In this document: positions 11,140-18,965 of the stretch, piece by piece
Layout of the letters: each line of letters begins with the position of its first letter
Position numbering within the stretch: position 1 is the first letter of the stretch
Assembly (NCBI GenBank): GCA_027532905.1
Contig: JAPZUA010000007.1
Location: 62,001 to 126,000 of the forward strand
Reading direction: 5' to 3'
Origin: Magnetospirillum sp.
GTDB lineage: Bacteria; Pseudomonadota; Alphaproteobacteria; CACIAM-22H2
Length of the DNA stretch: 64,000 nt
Notes under the pieces: generated by a model
The model's database searches: none
Told to the model about the DNA's origin: nothing
What the model saw: the letters and a program-made list of their open reading frames with translations, nothing else
Translations under genes and position numbers: made by a program

Positions 11140-11699
11140 TAAAGGGCGGGGGCTAGCCCCTGCGTCGATCCAGCAGCAGCGTCCGCGACGCGATGTTCGT
11201 CGAGATTGAGCGGATGCTTGAATGCCAGCACAGCCTTCGCGCGCGTCATCTCGGCCGCCGTACCGTGCGCCATAACCAGAAACTTGTCGGCCTTGATCGA
11301 CATTTCATACTGCACGATCGTGTCTTTCGGCACGCCGAGACCGTAGAGGGCTGCACCGACGGCACTCAAGCCGCCGACCAGCACGGCGTTTTCGATCGCG
11401 GCCAACGCAAGCGCGCCGAGATAGCCGAGGGCAACCACCGGGCCTGCGATCGGCGTCACCACGAAGAGTCCGCCGAAAAACACGCCCCACAACGCGCCCC
11501 AGAAGGCACCGCGCGGACCCCAGAAGCGCACGCGCTCGCCGGTATTGTAGAAACCGACGACTTTTTCTTCCGTATGGTAGCCGCGACCGAGCACGCTCAG
11601 CTGCTTCATCGCAAAGCCGCTCTCGGCAAGCGCCTTGACGGCCCCTTCGGCGGCAAGATGGTCCGGGAATTCGGCGACGACGGAATTTTCGAGATGCAT
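11139..11699 (-). CDS. YflT-like/DUF1269-like stress protein with hydrophobic core
   Basis: A 186-residue protein that begins with a small alpha/beta unit (VVAEFPDHLAAEGAVKAL) like the YflT/general-stress domain. A Gly/Phe-rich hydrophobic region (about residues 64-122) follows, then a second alpha/beta unit with KADKFLVMAHG. Proteins of this build are often induced by stress in other bacteria, but the function is not defined. The frame opens further upstream; the ATG at 11699 begins the conserved sequence. It overlaps the ABC-type membrane gene by 1 nt. The assignment to DUF1269/YflT rests on pattern memory and is moderate. Confidence 0.65.
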   Translation of the reverse strand: MHLENSVVAEFPDHLAAEGAVKALAESGFAMKQLSVLGRGYHTEEKVVGFYNTGERVRFWGPRGAFWGALWGVFFGGLFVVTPIAGPVVALGYLGALALAAIENAVLVGGLSAVGAALYGLGVPKDTIVQYEMSIKADKFLVMAHGTAAEMTRAKAVLAFKHPLNLDEHRVADAAAGSTQGLAPAL

Positions 11700-11819
11700 G
11701 GCAAAGCCTTCCGGCGGCCCAGCGGCGCGCCAACGGCAAATCGCCGGACAAAGCGCCCGACGGCCCTGCAACGCTGACGCGCCAAGGCGCTATCGACTAG
11801 CAGCGGAAACTACCCAGGC

Positions 11820-12488
11820 TCAGCGCCAATCCATGATCTGCGCCAGCGGTTTTTTCGCGATATCCGGCACTTTGACGCCGTCGGCTGGATAGCCAACGAC
11901 CAGCAGAACAAACGGCTTTTCGTTGGGCGGGCGGCCGAAGATTTCGTTCAAGAAACCCATCGGCGACGGCGTGTGCGTGAGCGTGGCAAGCCCCGCATGG
12001 TGCAAGGCCGCGATCAGAAATCCGGTCGCAATGCCCACGGAGTCCGGCGCGTAGTAGTGTTTGATCTTCTCGCCGTTGGGGCCGATCCCCCAGCTTTGCT
12101 GGAAGATCGCAATCAGCACCGGGGCTGTTTCAAGAAACGGCTTGCGGTCGTCGGTCCCCAGCGGGGCCAACGCCTCGAGCCATTCTTCGCTGGCACGGCG
12201 CGCATAGAATTCGCGCTCTTCCTCTTCGGCAAGCGCACGGATGCGCGCTTTGACCGCCGGGTCGGTCGCAACCGCGAAGAACCAGGGCTGCTGATTGGCG
12301 CCCGAAGGTGAGGTACCGGCCGCCCGGATCGCGTCTTCGATCACAGCACGCGGGACAGGCTCGGGCGAGAACTCGCGCACCGTGCGCCGCCGTTTGATGT
12401 CGGCGTAGAACTCGGCCGCACGCGCCGCCATCTCGGATGCGGGATAGCGGCGATAGCTTGCAAGCGGCACATGCGCAAACGCCGACAT
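11820..12488 (-). CDS. Iodotyrosine-deiodinase-like nitroreductase-fold flavoprotein
   Basis: FMN enzyme of the nitroreductase fold, 222 residues. The FMN phosphate site RRRTVREF is at residues 33-40 and the SGANQQPW motif at 62-69. Unlike ordinary nitroreductases it carries an insertion (residues 86-120) with Glu91, Tyr95 and Lys116. The spacings (4 and 21) equal those of the substrate-binding Glu-Tyr-Lys triad of animal iodotyrosine deiodinase (mouse E153, Y157, K178). The C-terminal [13 protein letters not shown] also resembles the deiodinase end. It probably dehalogenates halotyrosines reductively, or acts on a related aromatic amino acid. A ribosome-binding site CGGAGG lies between the gloA stop and this ATG, 11 nt apart, so the two form an operon. 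Confidence 0.8.
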   Translation of the reverse strand: MSAFAHVPLASYRRYPASEMAARAAEFYADIKRRRTVREFSPEPVPRAVIEDAIRAAGTSPSGANQQPWFFAVATDPAVKARIRALAEEEEREFYARRASEEWLEALAPLGTDDRKPFLETAPVLIAIFQQSWGIGPNGEKIKHYYAPDSVGIATGFLIAALHHAGLATLTHTPSPMGFLNEIFGRPPNEKPFVLLVVGYPADGVKVPDIAKKPLAQIMDWR

Positions 12489-12499
12489 CGCCGCCTCCG

Positions 12500-12895
<396 letters not shown>

Positions 12896-12980
12896 GGCAG
12901 GTCCCTCCCCGTTCTTTCGGGATCCAGCATGGCAAGCTTGGGGGCTTTGCGCCAGCCCGCAAAACGCGCTACCAAACGGC

Positions 12981-13973
12981 ATGAAAACGCTTCGCACCGC
13001 CGTCGTCGGCGCCGGCCATTTCGGCCGCTTCCATGCCGACAAATACGCGAACCTGCCGGGCTCGCAATTCGTGGGCATCGTCGATCCCAATCCGGCCGCG
13101 CGCAACGCCGCCGCTGCCAAACACGGCGTCGCCGCCTTTGCCGACGCAGGCGAACTCGTCGGCAAGGTCGATGCCGTGTCGGTCGTGGTTCCCACGTCGC
13201 TGCATTACGACGTGGCCCTGGCGCTGATCGAAGCTGGTATCCATGTGCTGATCGAAAAGCCGATCGCCGACACGCGCGACCAGGCCGACAAGCTGATCGC
13301 TGCAGCCGCCAAGCGCGGCACCGTGCTGCAGGTCGGCCATCTGCAGCGCTTCCTGCTCGAACGGCTGGGGGCCCGCGACTATGTCGGCACGCCGCTCTAC
13401 ATCGAATGCGATCGCATCCACCCGTTCAACCCGCGTGCGACCGACGTTTCGGTCGTTCTCGATCTGATGATCCACGACATTGATCTGATCTTGGCTCTCG
13501 TGGGCGCTCCCGTCGAAAGCGTGATGGCGGTGGGAGCCCCCGTCGTGACCAAGGGCGAAGACATCGCCAATGTGCGGCTTGGCTTCGCCAACGGGTGTGT
13601 CGCCAACATCACCACGAGCCGCATAAGCCTCAAGACCGAGCGCAAGATGCGCATCTTCGGCCACGAGAGCTACGTGTCGCTCGATCTTGCCAAGCGCAAG
13701 CTCGTGGCCATGCGGCGCGGCAAAGGCGGGCTGCTGCTCGGCACGCTGCTGCCCGCGATGATGCCGGGCATGCCGCCCATCGAGCGCATCGAGCGCGACT
13801 ATCCGGACGGCGACGATCTGAAGACCGAGATCGAAAGCTTCCTGGGTGCCTGCCGCGGCGACCACAAGCCGCACGTGACTGGCGAAGACGGCCGTGCCGC
13901 CCTCGACGTCGCCTTGCAGATCGAGGACGCGATCCGCGCCCACCGCAAGCGCTTTTCTAACCTCGGCTTCTGA
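12981..13973 (+). CDS. Gfo/Idh/MocA family NAD(P)-dependent oxidoreductase
   Basis: A 330-residue sugar-type dehydrogenase. The N-terminal Rossmann fold begins TAVVGAGHFGRFHADKY, and the family EKPIADT motif (with the conserved lysine) lies near residue 94. The C-terminal alpha/beta domain includes a DLMIHDIDL segment with the usual catalytic-type His/Asp. The substrate cannot be read from sequence. Its 3' end overlaps the 3' end of lpxB by 17 nt on the opposite strand. Gfo/Idh genes next to lpxA/lpxB are known in some bacteria where they act on UDP-GlcNAc (GnnA), but the companion transaminase GnnB is not in the window. Confidence 0.85.
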   Translation: MKTLRTAVVGAGHFGRFHADKYANLPGSQFVGIVDPNPAARNAAAAKHGVAAFADAGELVGKVDAVSVVVPTSLHYDVALALIEAGIHVLIEKPIADTRDQADKLIAAAAKRGTVLQVGHLQRFLLERLGARDYVGTPLYIECDRIHPFNPRATDVSVVLDLMIHDIDLILALVGAPVESVMAVGAPVVTKGEDIANVRLGFANGCVANITTSRISLKTERKMRIFGHESYVSLDLAKRKLVAMRRGKGGLLLGTLLPAMMPGMPPIERIERDYPDGDDLKTEIESFLGACRGDHKPHVTGEDGRAALDVALQIEDAIRAHRKRFSNLGF

Positions 13974-15126
13974 GCAGTTCCAGAATCGCCGTCGCCGCGC
14001 GGTCGGAGGGCAATCGTCCGCGCGCGATTTCGCCTTGGCCAAGTGCTTCGCACACGGAAGCGAGATCGGCGCGCATTTTTGACGCCGCCGCCGGATCGTC
14101 GAGCAGATGCGCAAGTGCGGCAGCAAGGGCTGCGGGTGTGCAATCGGCCTGGAGCAATTCGGGGATCACCACGCGGCCCGCGATCACGTTCGGCATCGCG
14201 ACGTACGGCACCTGGATGAGCTTGCGCGCAAGCCAACCCGACAGCGCGTTGACGCGATGCCCGACGACGGTCGGCAAACCGGCGACGGCCAATTCGAGAG
14301 TCGAGGTGCCCGATACGCTAAGGGCTGCGTCTGCCGCACGAAAGGCCGCGCGCTTTTCCGCCGGGTCGGCCACGCGCACGACCTTGCCCGGCAACGTCGC
14401 TGCAAATGCGGCCGAAGCCACCTCCGTGTTCGCGACATAAGGAACCACGAACGCGGTTTGCGGATGCGTCGCGGCAAGCGCGTTTGCCGCGGCCGCGAAG
14501 GTCGGCGCCATGCGGCCAAACAGGCCCGCACGGCTGCCGGGTAGCAGGGCGACAAGCGGCGCTTCTGCCGCAATCTCGTGGCGTGTTCGAAAGCCCGCCG
14601 CATCGGCCGGTGCCAGCGCATCTTCGAGCACGGGATGGCCGACATGCGTGCACGCAAGCCCGAGTTTGGCGAAAAAGTCCGGCTCGAACGGCAGCAAGGC
14701 AAGCATCGCATCGATGCGGCCTTTGAGTTTTTTGGCGCGGCCCGGCCGCCACGCCCACAATTGCGGGGCGACATACTGCACGACCGGAATGCCGCTCCCA
14801 CGAATGCGGTCGGCCACGCGCAAGCCGAAGCTGGGTGCATCGATCAGCACGACGATGTCGGGCCGCGTTGTCTTGATTGCTTCGGCCGTCTGGCGTAGGC
14901 GCGCGAAGATCGTCGGCAGGCGCGGGACGACTTCGGCCAAGCCCATCACCGACAGGTCGGACAAGGGGAAGAGGCTCTTGAGCCCCTCGCCCGCCATGCG
15001 CTCGCCGCCGACGCCGGAGAATTCCACGGCGCCGCCGGTGGCGCGCTTCAAGGCAAGCATCAGCTTGGCGCCGAGATTGTCGCCCGACGGTTCGCCTGCC
15101 ACGAGAAAGATGCGCGTTGCCGTCAT
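13957..15126 (-). CDS. lpxB: Lipid-A-disaccharide synthase
   Basis: Glycosyltransferase of family GT19 that condenses UDP-diacylglucosamine with lipid X to form the lipid A disaccharide, at the inner face of the cytoplasmic membrane. It has 389 residues. The N-terminal VAGEPSGDNLGA loop, the PQLWAWRPGR segment and LPGSRAGLFGR are typical. The ATG at 15126 overlaps the lpxI stop as ATGA; the open frame continues upstream but is out of register with lpxI. It is the last gene of the lpx run, and its 3' end overlaps the convergent Gfo/Idh gene. Confidence 0.97.
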   Translation of the reverse strand: MTATRIFLVAGEPSGDNLGAKLMLALKRATGGAVEFSGVGGERMAGEGLKSLFPLSDLSVMGLAEVVPRLPTIFARLRQTAEAIKTTRPDIVVLIDAPSFGLRVADRIRGSGIPVVQYVAPQLWAWRPGRAKKLKGRIDAMLALLPFEPDFFAKLGLACTHVGHPVLEDALAPADAAGFRTRHEIAAEAPLVALLPGSRAGLFGRMAPTFAAAANALAATHPQTAFVVPYVANTEVASAAFAATLPGKVVRVADPAEKRAAFRAADAALSVSGTSTLELAVAGLPTVVGHRVNALSGWLARKLIQVPYVAMPNVIAGRVVIPELLQADCTPAALAAALAHLLDDPAAASKMRADLASVCEALGQGEIARGRLPSDRAATAILELLRSRG

Positions 15127-15929
15127 GCGCCCACCATGAAAAGCCCGTGGTGGTCGGCAGCCGCCACGGCCGCGTCGCGGTCGAGCAGCAAGGCGTTGCA
15201 GGCCTCGAGTGCAATGCCGACGAGGCCTGCCGCGGCGGCGGCCTCGACCGTCGCAATGCCCGCCGTCGGCAGATCGACGCGACGATCCTGGCCCGGCATG
15301 GCGGCTTTGACCAGCACGGCACCTGCGATGCCTTGCTGCCGCAGCAAGGCCGACGTGCCGCCGCGCGTCTCTTCGCCGATCACGGTGCCTCTGCGCACCA
15401 ATACCGCTTGGCCGCGCTGGCGCTGGCCCAGGGTACGCGCGGCTGCAAGGCCCGCCTCGATATCGGCGCGTGCGGCCGCGTCGGGGCTGTGCCTGCCGTA
15501 GGTTCTGGCGGCTACGAGCAGATCGGGTAGAATTTCGTGGGCCCCCACGGCGCGAAAACCCTGTGCTTCGAGCAAAGCCAGCACACGCGACAGCAGCGAC
15601 GCATCCCCACCCCAAACGCTCAGCAAACGCAGCAGCGTCGAAACACCGGTCCAGTCGGGGCGTATCTGGGCAAGGCCTGGGCGCCGCACGGGGCCCGCGA
15701 GCACGATCTCGACGCACGCGGCCGCGCGCAACGCGGCAAACAGACGACCCACCTTGGCCAGGCCGATCCAATCGTGCGCATAGCCTGCGACCGTGGCGGG
15801 TTCGCAGAAACCTTCGAAGGCGAGGATATGGACTTTCCGGCCGGACGCGGCGGCGGCATCGGCGACGGCGCGCGGCAAAGTTCCGCCGCCCGCCAGGATG
15901 CCGAGCTTGCCGCTCGCCCTGCCTGTCAC
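15123..15929 (-). CDS. lpxI: UDP-2,3-diacylglucosamine pyrophosphatase, LpxI type
   Basis: Hydrolyses UDP-2,3-diacylglucosamine to lipid X and UMP, the step done by LpxH in gammaproteobacteria. LpxI (formerly DUF1009) is the alphaproteobacterial form. The sequence begins GKLGILAGGGTLPR, the usual N-terminal signature, and the C-terminal half has LVGIALEACNALLLDRD. A GTG at 15929 overlaps the lpxA stop as GTGA, which gives 268 residues, a normal family length. The frame is open further upstream only because of the high GC content. It is coupled to lpxB by an ATGA overlap. Confidence 0.95.
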   Translation of the reverse strand: MTGRASGKLGILAGGGTLPRAVADAAAASGRKVHILAFEGFCEPATVAGYAHDWIGLAKVGRLFAALRAAACVEIVLAGPVRRPGLAQIRPDWTGVSTLLRLLSVWGGDASLLSRVLALLEAQGFRAVGAHEILPDLLVAARTYGRHSPDAAARADIEAGLAAARTLGQRQRGQAVLVRRGTVIGEETRGGTSALLRQQGIAGAVLVKAAMPGQDRRVDLPTAGIATVEAAAAAGLVGIALEACNALLLDRDAAVAAADHHGLFMVGA

Positions 15930-16750
15930 AGGGTTGCGTCGGCCTTGGGCAGGCAGATCTGGCGGTTGTTGGCGCCGCGGATGAATTCGAGAATATCCAT
16001 GACCGCACCGACCTTGCCGTAGAGTTCGGCCACGTCGTCGAGCCGCTCGGCCATGGTGCCTTCCTGCGCGAACAGCAGCCGATAGGCCGTGCGCAGATCG
16101 TGGATCTCCTCGCGGCTGAAGCCGCGCCGCTTGAGGCCGACGATGTTGAGCCCTTGCAGCCGCGCGCGGTCGCCCATCACGATGCCGTAGGGGATCACGT
16201 CGCCCTCCACGCCCGTCATGCCGCCGATCATGGCGTGCTTGCCGATGCGCACGAACTGGTGCACGGCCGAAATGCCGCCCAGGATCGCATAGTCGCCGAC
16301 CTGCACATGTCCGCCCAAGGTCGCCTGGTTCACCATCACCACATGGTCGCCCACACGGCAATCGTGCGCCACATGCGCACCCGCCATCATCAGGCAGCGC
16401 GACCCGACCTTGGTGAGGCCGCCGCCGCCCGAAGTGCCCGGGTTCATCGTCACATGCTCGCGGATGATCGTGTCGTCGCCCACGACGAGGCGCGTGCGCT
16501 CGCCCTTGAATTTGAGGTCCTGCGGCGGGTGGCCGAGCGACGCGAACGGAAACACGCGCACGCGCGCGCCCAGTTCGGTGTCGCCCGCGATCACCACGTG
16601 GCTCACGAGTTCCACACCGTCGTTTAGCGTTGCGTCCTTGCCGACCGTGCAGAACGGCCCGATGCGCACGCCCAGCCCGAGCTTCGCGCCCGCCTCGACG
16701 ATCGCGGTCGGATGGATCTGCGTTTCGGGTTTGGCGGCGCCGGTATCCAT
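15926..16750 (-). CDS. lpxA: UDP-N-acetylglucosamine O-acyltransferase
   Basis: First enzyme of lipid A synthesis: transfers a hydroxyacyl chain from ACP to UDP-GlcNAc. The 274-residue protein has an N-terminal left-handed beta helix of hexapeptide repeats, starting IHPTAIVEAGAKLG, and a C-terminal helical domain. The catalytic His of E. coli LpxA (His125) corresponds to His129 in AHVAHDC. The start at 16750 overlaps the fabZ stop by 1 nt (TGATG). It lies in the conserved order lpxD-fabZ-lpxA-lpxI-lpxB. Confidence 0.97.
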   Translation of the reverse strand: MDTGAAKPETQIHPTAIVEAGAKLGLGVRIGPFCTVGKDATLNDGVELVSHVVIAGDTELGARVRVFPFASLGHPPQDLKFKGERTRLVVGDDTIIREHVTMNPGTSGGGGLTKVGSRCLMMAGAHVAHDCRVGDHVVMVNQATLGGHVQVGDYAILGGISAVHQFVRIGKHAMIGGMTGVEGDVIPYGIVMGDRARLQGLNIVGLKRRGFSREEIHDLRTAYRLLFAQEGTMAERLDDVAELYGKVGAVMDILEFIRGANNRQICLPKADATL

Positions 16751-17226
16751 CAGTTGTCCACGATCATGGCGGAGAAGGTGGCTTCCGCGACGAGAGCACC
16801 CTCGACGCGCGCCTCGCCCTTGAACTTCCACACATTGCCGCGCGAGCGCTGCTTCACCACATGGATGTGCAGCGTGTCGCCGGGCGTTACAGGCTTGCGG
16901 AAGCGCGCATCGTCGATGGTCATGAAATAGACGAGCTTGCCCTCGGACTCAGGTCCCAGCGTGTGCACCACGAGCACGCCCGCAGTCTGCGCCATCGCCT
17001 CGACGATCAGCACGCCCGGCATGATCGGGCGGCTCGGGAAGTGGCCTTGGAAATGCGGCTCGTTGACCGTGACGTTTTTGATGCCGACGGCGGACGCGTC
17101 GCGCACGACGTCGATCACGCGGTCGATCATCAAAAACGGATAGCGATGCGGGATCATTTCCATGATCCGCAGCAGATCGATGGTCGAAACGGAAGGGGGG
17201 GTCGATGCGGAAACGTCGTCCATCAT
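16750..17226 (-). CDS. fabZ: 3-hydroxyacyl-ACP dehydratase
   Basis: Hot-dog-fold dehydratase of fatty acid elongation, 158 residues. The active-site His62 (FQGHFPSRP) and Glu76 ([10 protein letters not shown]) are in place. It competes with LpxA and LpxD for hydroxyacyl-ACP, which is thought to be why the gene sits between them. The first ATG at 17226 overlaps the lpxD stop as ATGA; a second ATG follows at once at 17223. Confidence 0.97.
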   Translation of the reverse strand: MMDDVSASTPPSVSTIDLLRIMEMIPHRYPFLMIDRVIDVVRDASAVGIKNVTVNEPHFQGHFPSRPIMPGVLIVEAMAQTAGVLVVHTLGPESEGKLVYFMTIDDARFRKPVTPGDTLHIHVVKQRSRGNVWKFKGEARVEGALVAEATFSAMIVDN

Positions 17227-18275
17227 GCGCTCTCGTTGGGTTCCTTGGTCGACTCAGAAGCGGTGCGGCGCACCAAGCGGCGCAGGGCCGCAGATTGGCG
17301 GCGCCATTCCTCGGCCGGTACGGCAGGCGTGCCGCCGACGGTTTGGCCCGCCGGAATATCGCGATGCACGCCAGATTGTGCGATGATTTTCGCCCCCGCC
17401 GCCACCTTCAAATGGCCCGCAAGCCCGGCTTGGCCGCCCGCCATCACGCCGTCGCCGAGTTCGGTCGAGCCCGAAATGCCGACTTGGGCGACGATTATGC
17501 AGCTGCGCCCGGTTTTCACGTTGTGGCCGATCTGCACGAGATTGTCGATCCAGGTGCCGTCGCCGATAATCGTGTCGCCGGCACTGCCGCGATCGATGCA
17601 GCTGTTGGCGCCAACCTCGCAATCGGCGCCGATGCGCACGAGGCCAAGCTGTGGCACCTTGACGAAACCGGTGGGGCTCAGCGCAAAACCAAAACCGTCC
17701 TGGCCGATGCGCACACCCGGATAGAGCCGCGTGCGCGGCCCCACCAGCGCATGGCTGACGCTCGCATTCGCGCCGACGACCACAAAATCGCCGAGCTCGA
17801 CATTGGCGCCGATCGTGGCCCCCGGCCCGATTTCTACACCGGCGCCGAGCTTGGCGCCGGCCATTACGACCGCATAGGGGCCGATCGACACGCCCTCGCC
17901 CAAGCGCGCCGAGACGTCCACGACGGCCGTCGGATGCACGCCGGCCGGCGTGCGTTGCGGCGGATGGAAGGCGGCGGCAAGGCTTGCATAGGCAAGATAG
18001 GGATTGGCAACGGCGAGCGGATGGCAGCCTGCCGGTACCCGTGCCGCAAGGCTCGGATGCACGAGGCAAGCCCCCGCCTTCGTGTTCGCGAGTGCGCCCA
18101 GATATTTGCGGTTTTCGAGGAAAGAGACTTGGGCCGGTCCGGCGGCCGCGAGCGACGCCACGTCGTCGAAGAGCAGGTTGCCGTCGGCGCCCGCAGGCAA
18201 AGCAGCGCCGACGAGTTCGGCTATGCGCGTGAGCGCGAGGGCGCCGGCGTAAGCATGGAATCGCCGGTCGGCCAT
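17223..18275 (-). CDS. lpxD: UDP-3-O-acylglucosamine N-acyltransferase
   Basis: Third enzyme of lipid A synthesis, adding the N-linked hydroxyacyl chain. It has 350 residues: an N-terminal uridine-binding domain with [11 protein letters not shown] near residue 53, a long left-handed beta helix of hexapeptide repeats, and a C-terminal helix. The motif [10 protein letters not shown] carries the catalytic-type histidine (His239 in E. coli). It lies 13 nt after skp and is coupled to fabZ by a 4-nt overlap. Confidence 0.97.
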   Translation of the reverse strand: MADRRFHAYAGALALTRIAELVGAALPAGADGNLLFDDVASLAAAGPAQVSFLENRKYLGALANTKAGACLVHPSLAARVPAGCHPLAVANPYLAYASLAAAFHPPQRTPAGVHPTAVVDVSARLGEGVSIGPYAVVMAGAKLGAGVEIGPGATIGANVELGDFVVVGANASVSHALVGPRTRLYPGVRIGQDGFGFALSPTGFVKVPQLGLVRIGADCEVGANSCIDRGSAGDTIIGDGTWIDNLVQIGHNVKTGRSCIIVAQVGISGSTELGDGVMAGGQAGLAGHLKVAAGAKIIAQSGVHRDIPAGQTVGGTPAVPAEEWRRQSAALRRLVRRTASESTKEPNESA

Positions 18276-18288
18276 CGCGCGCGGCAGC

Positions 18289-18942
18289 TCAGTTCGCCAT
18301 TGCCGCAGTCGGCAACTTGCGGTTCAGCCGGCGAGCGACTTCGCCCGAAATGTCGAGAGCCGAGCGCGCCACGAAGATGAACGAGTTGGGCAGCACGATC
18401 TGGTATTCCTGCTCGTTCATGACCTCGATCACGGACTCGGTCAGAGACTGCTGGATCTTCTGGGCGGCGTCGCCGTAGTTCTGCTCGAGATTGCGCCGGC
18501 GCGTCTGCAGCTGCACCTGCACGGTCTGGACGCGATTTTCGAAATCGCGGCGGCGCTGGTTGAACGCGTCCTGCGACAAGGTGGCGCGCTGGTTGGCGAG
18601 TTCTTCCTCCTGGCGGCGCAGTTCGGTCTCCTGGCGCGTCGCATCGGCCTGGAGCGAATTGCGCGCGCGCTCGGCCTGCGAATTCACGTTCTGCATCGCA
18701 GTCGAAACGCGCATGACCGCTTCGACATCGAAGAACACGACCGCCGTGCCCTTGGCTGGCAATTCAGTCGACAGGGCCGGTGCGGGCGCTGCCGGGGTGG
18801 TCGCGCGCGGTTGGGCAGGCGCTTGGCGCGGCTGGGCGGGCGCCGGCTGCTGGGCTTGGACCGGCCAAGCGGCGGCCAGCAGGCCGACGAACGCGGCACC
18901 AACGGCCGCAACACGCAGGGCGGAAAGATTCGGCTTTTTCAT
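18289..18942 (-). CDS. skp: OmpH/Skp-family periplasmic chaperone
   Basis: Periplasmic holdase for unfolded outer-membrane proteins. The 217-residue protein has a signal peptide (about residues 1-32, ending VQAQQP), then a Pro/Ala/Gln-rich linker of about 30 residues. The OmpH domain starts at [12 protein letters not shown] long charged coiled-coil region (about residues 90-165) forms the tentacles and closes with [12 protein letters not shown]. The Pro/Ala-rich insert after the signal is longer than in E. coli Skp. The start at 18942 is chosen because it opens the signal peptide. It lies directly after bamA, its functional partner. Confidence 0.92.
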   Translation of the reverse strand: MKKPNLSALRVAAVGAAFVGLLAAAWPVQAQQPAPAQPRQAPAQPRATTPAAPAPALSTELPAKGTAVVFFDVEAVMRVSTAMQNVNSQAERARNSLQADATRQETELRRQEEELANQRATLSQDAFNQRRRDFENRVQTVQVQLQTRRRNLEQNYGDAAQKIQQSLTESVIEVMNEQEYQIVLPNSFIFVARSALDISGEVARRLNRKLPTAAMAN

Positions 18943-18965
18943 CGCAACTTGTCCTGTCGGAAAAA

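Noticed and set aside
13957-16008. Extended lpxB-frame protein of 683 residues that would fuse lpxB to sequence inside lpxI
   Set aside because: The upstream part reads lpxI in a wrong frame; the ATG at 15126 in an ATGA overlap is the natural start.
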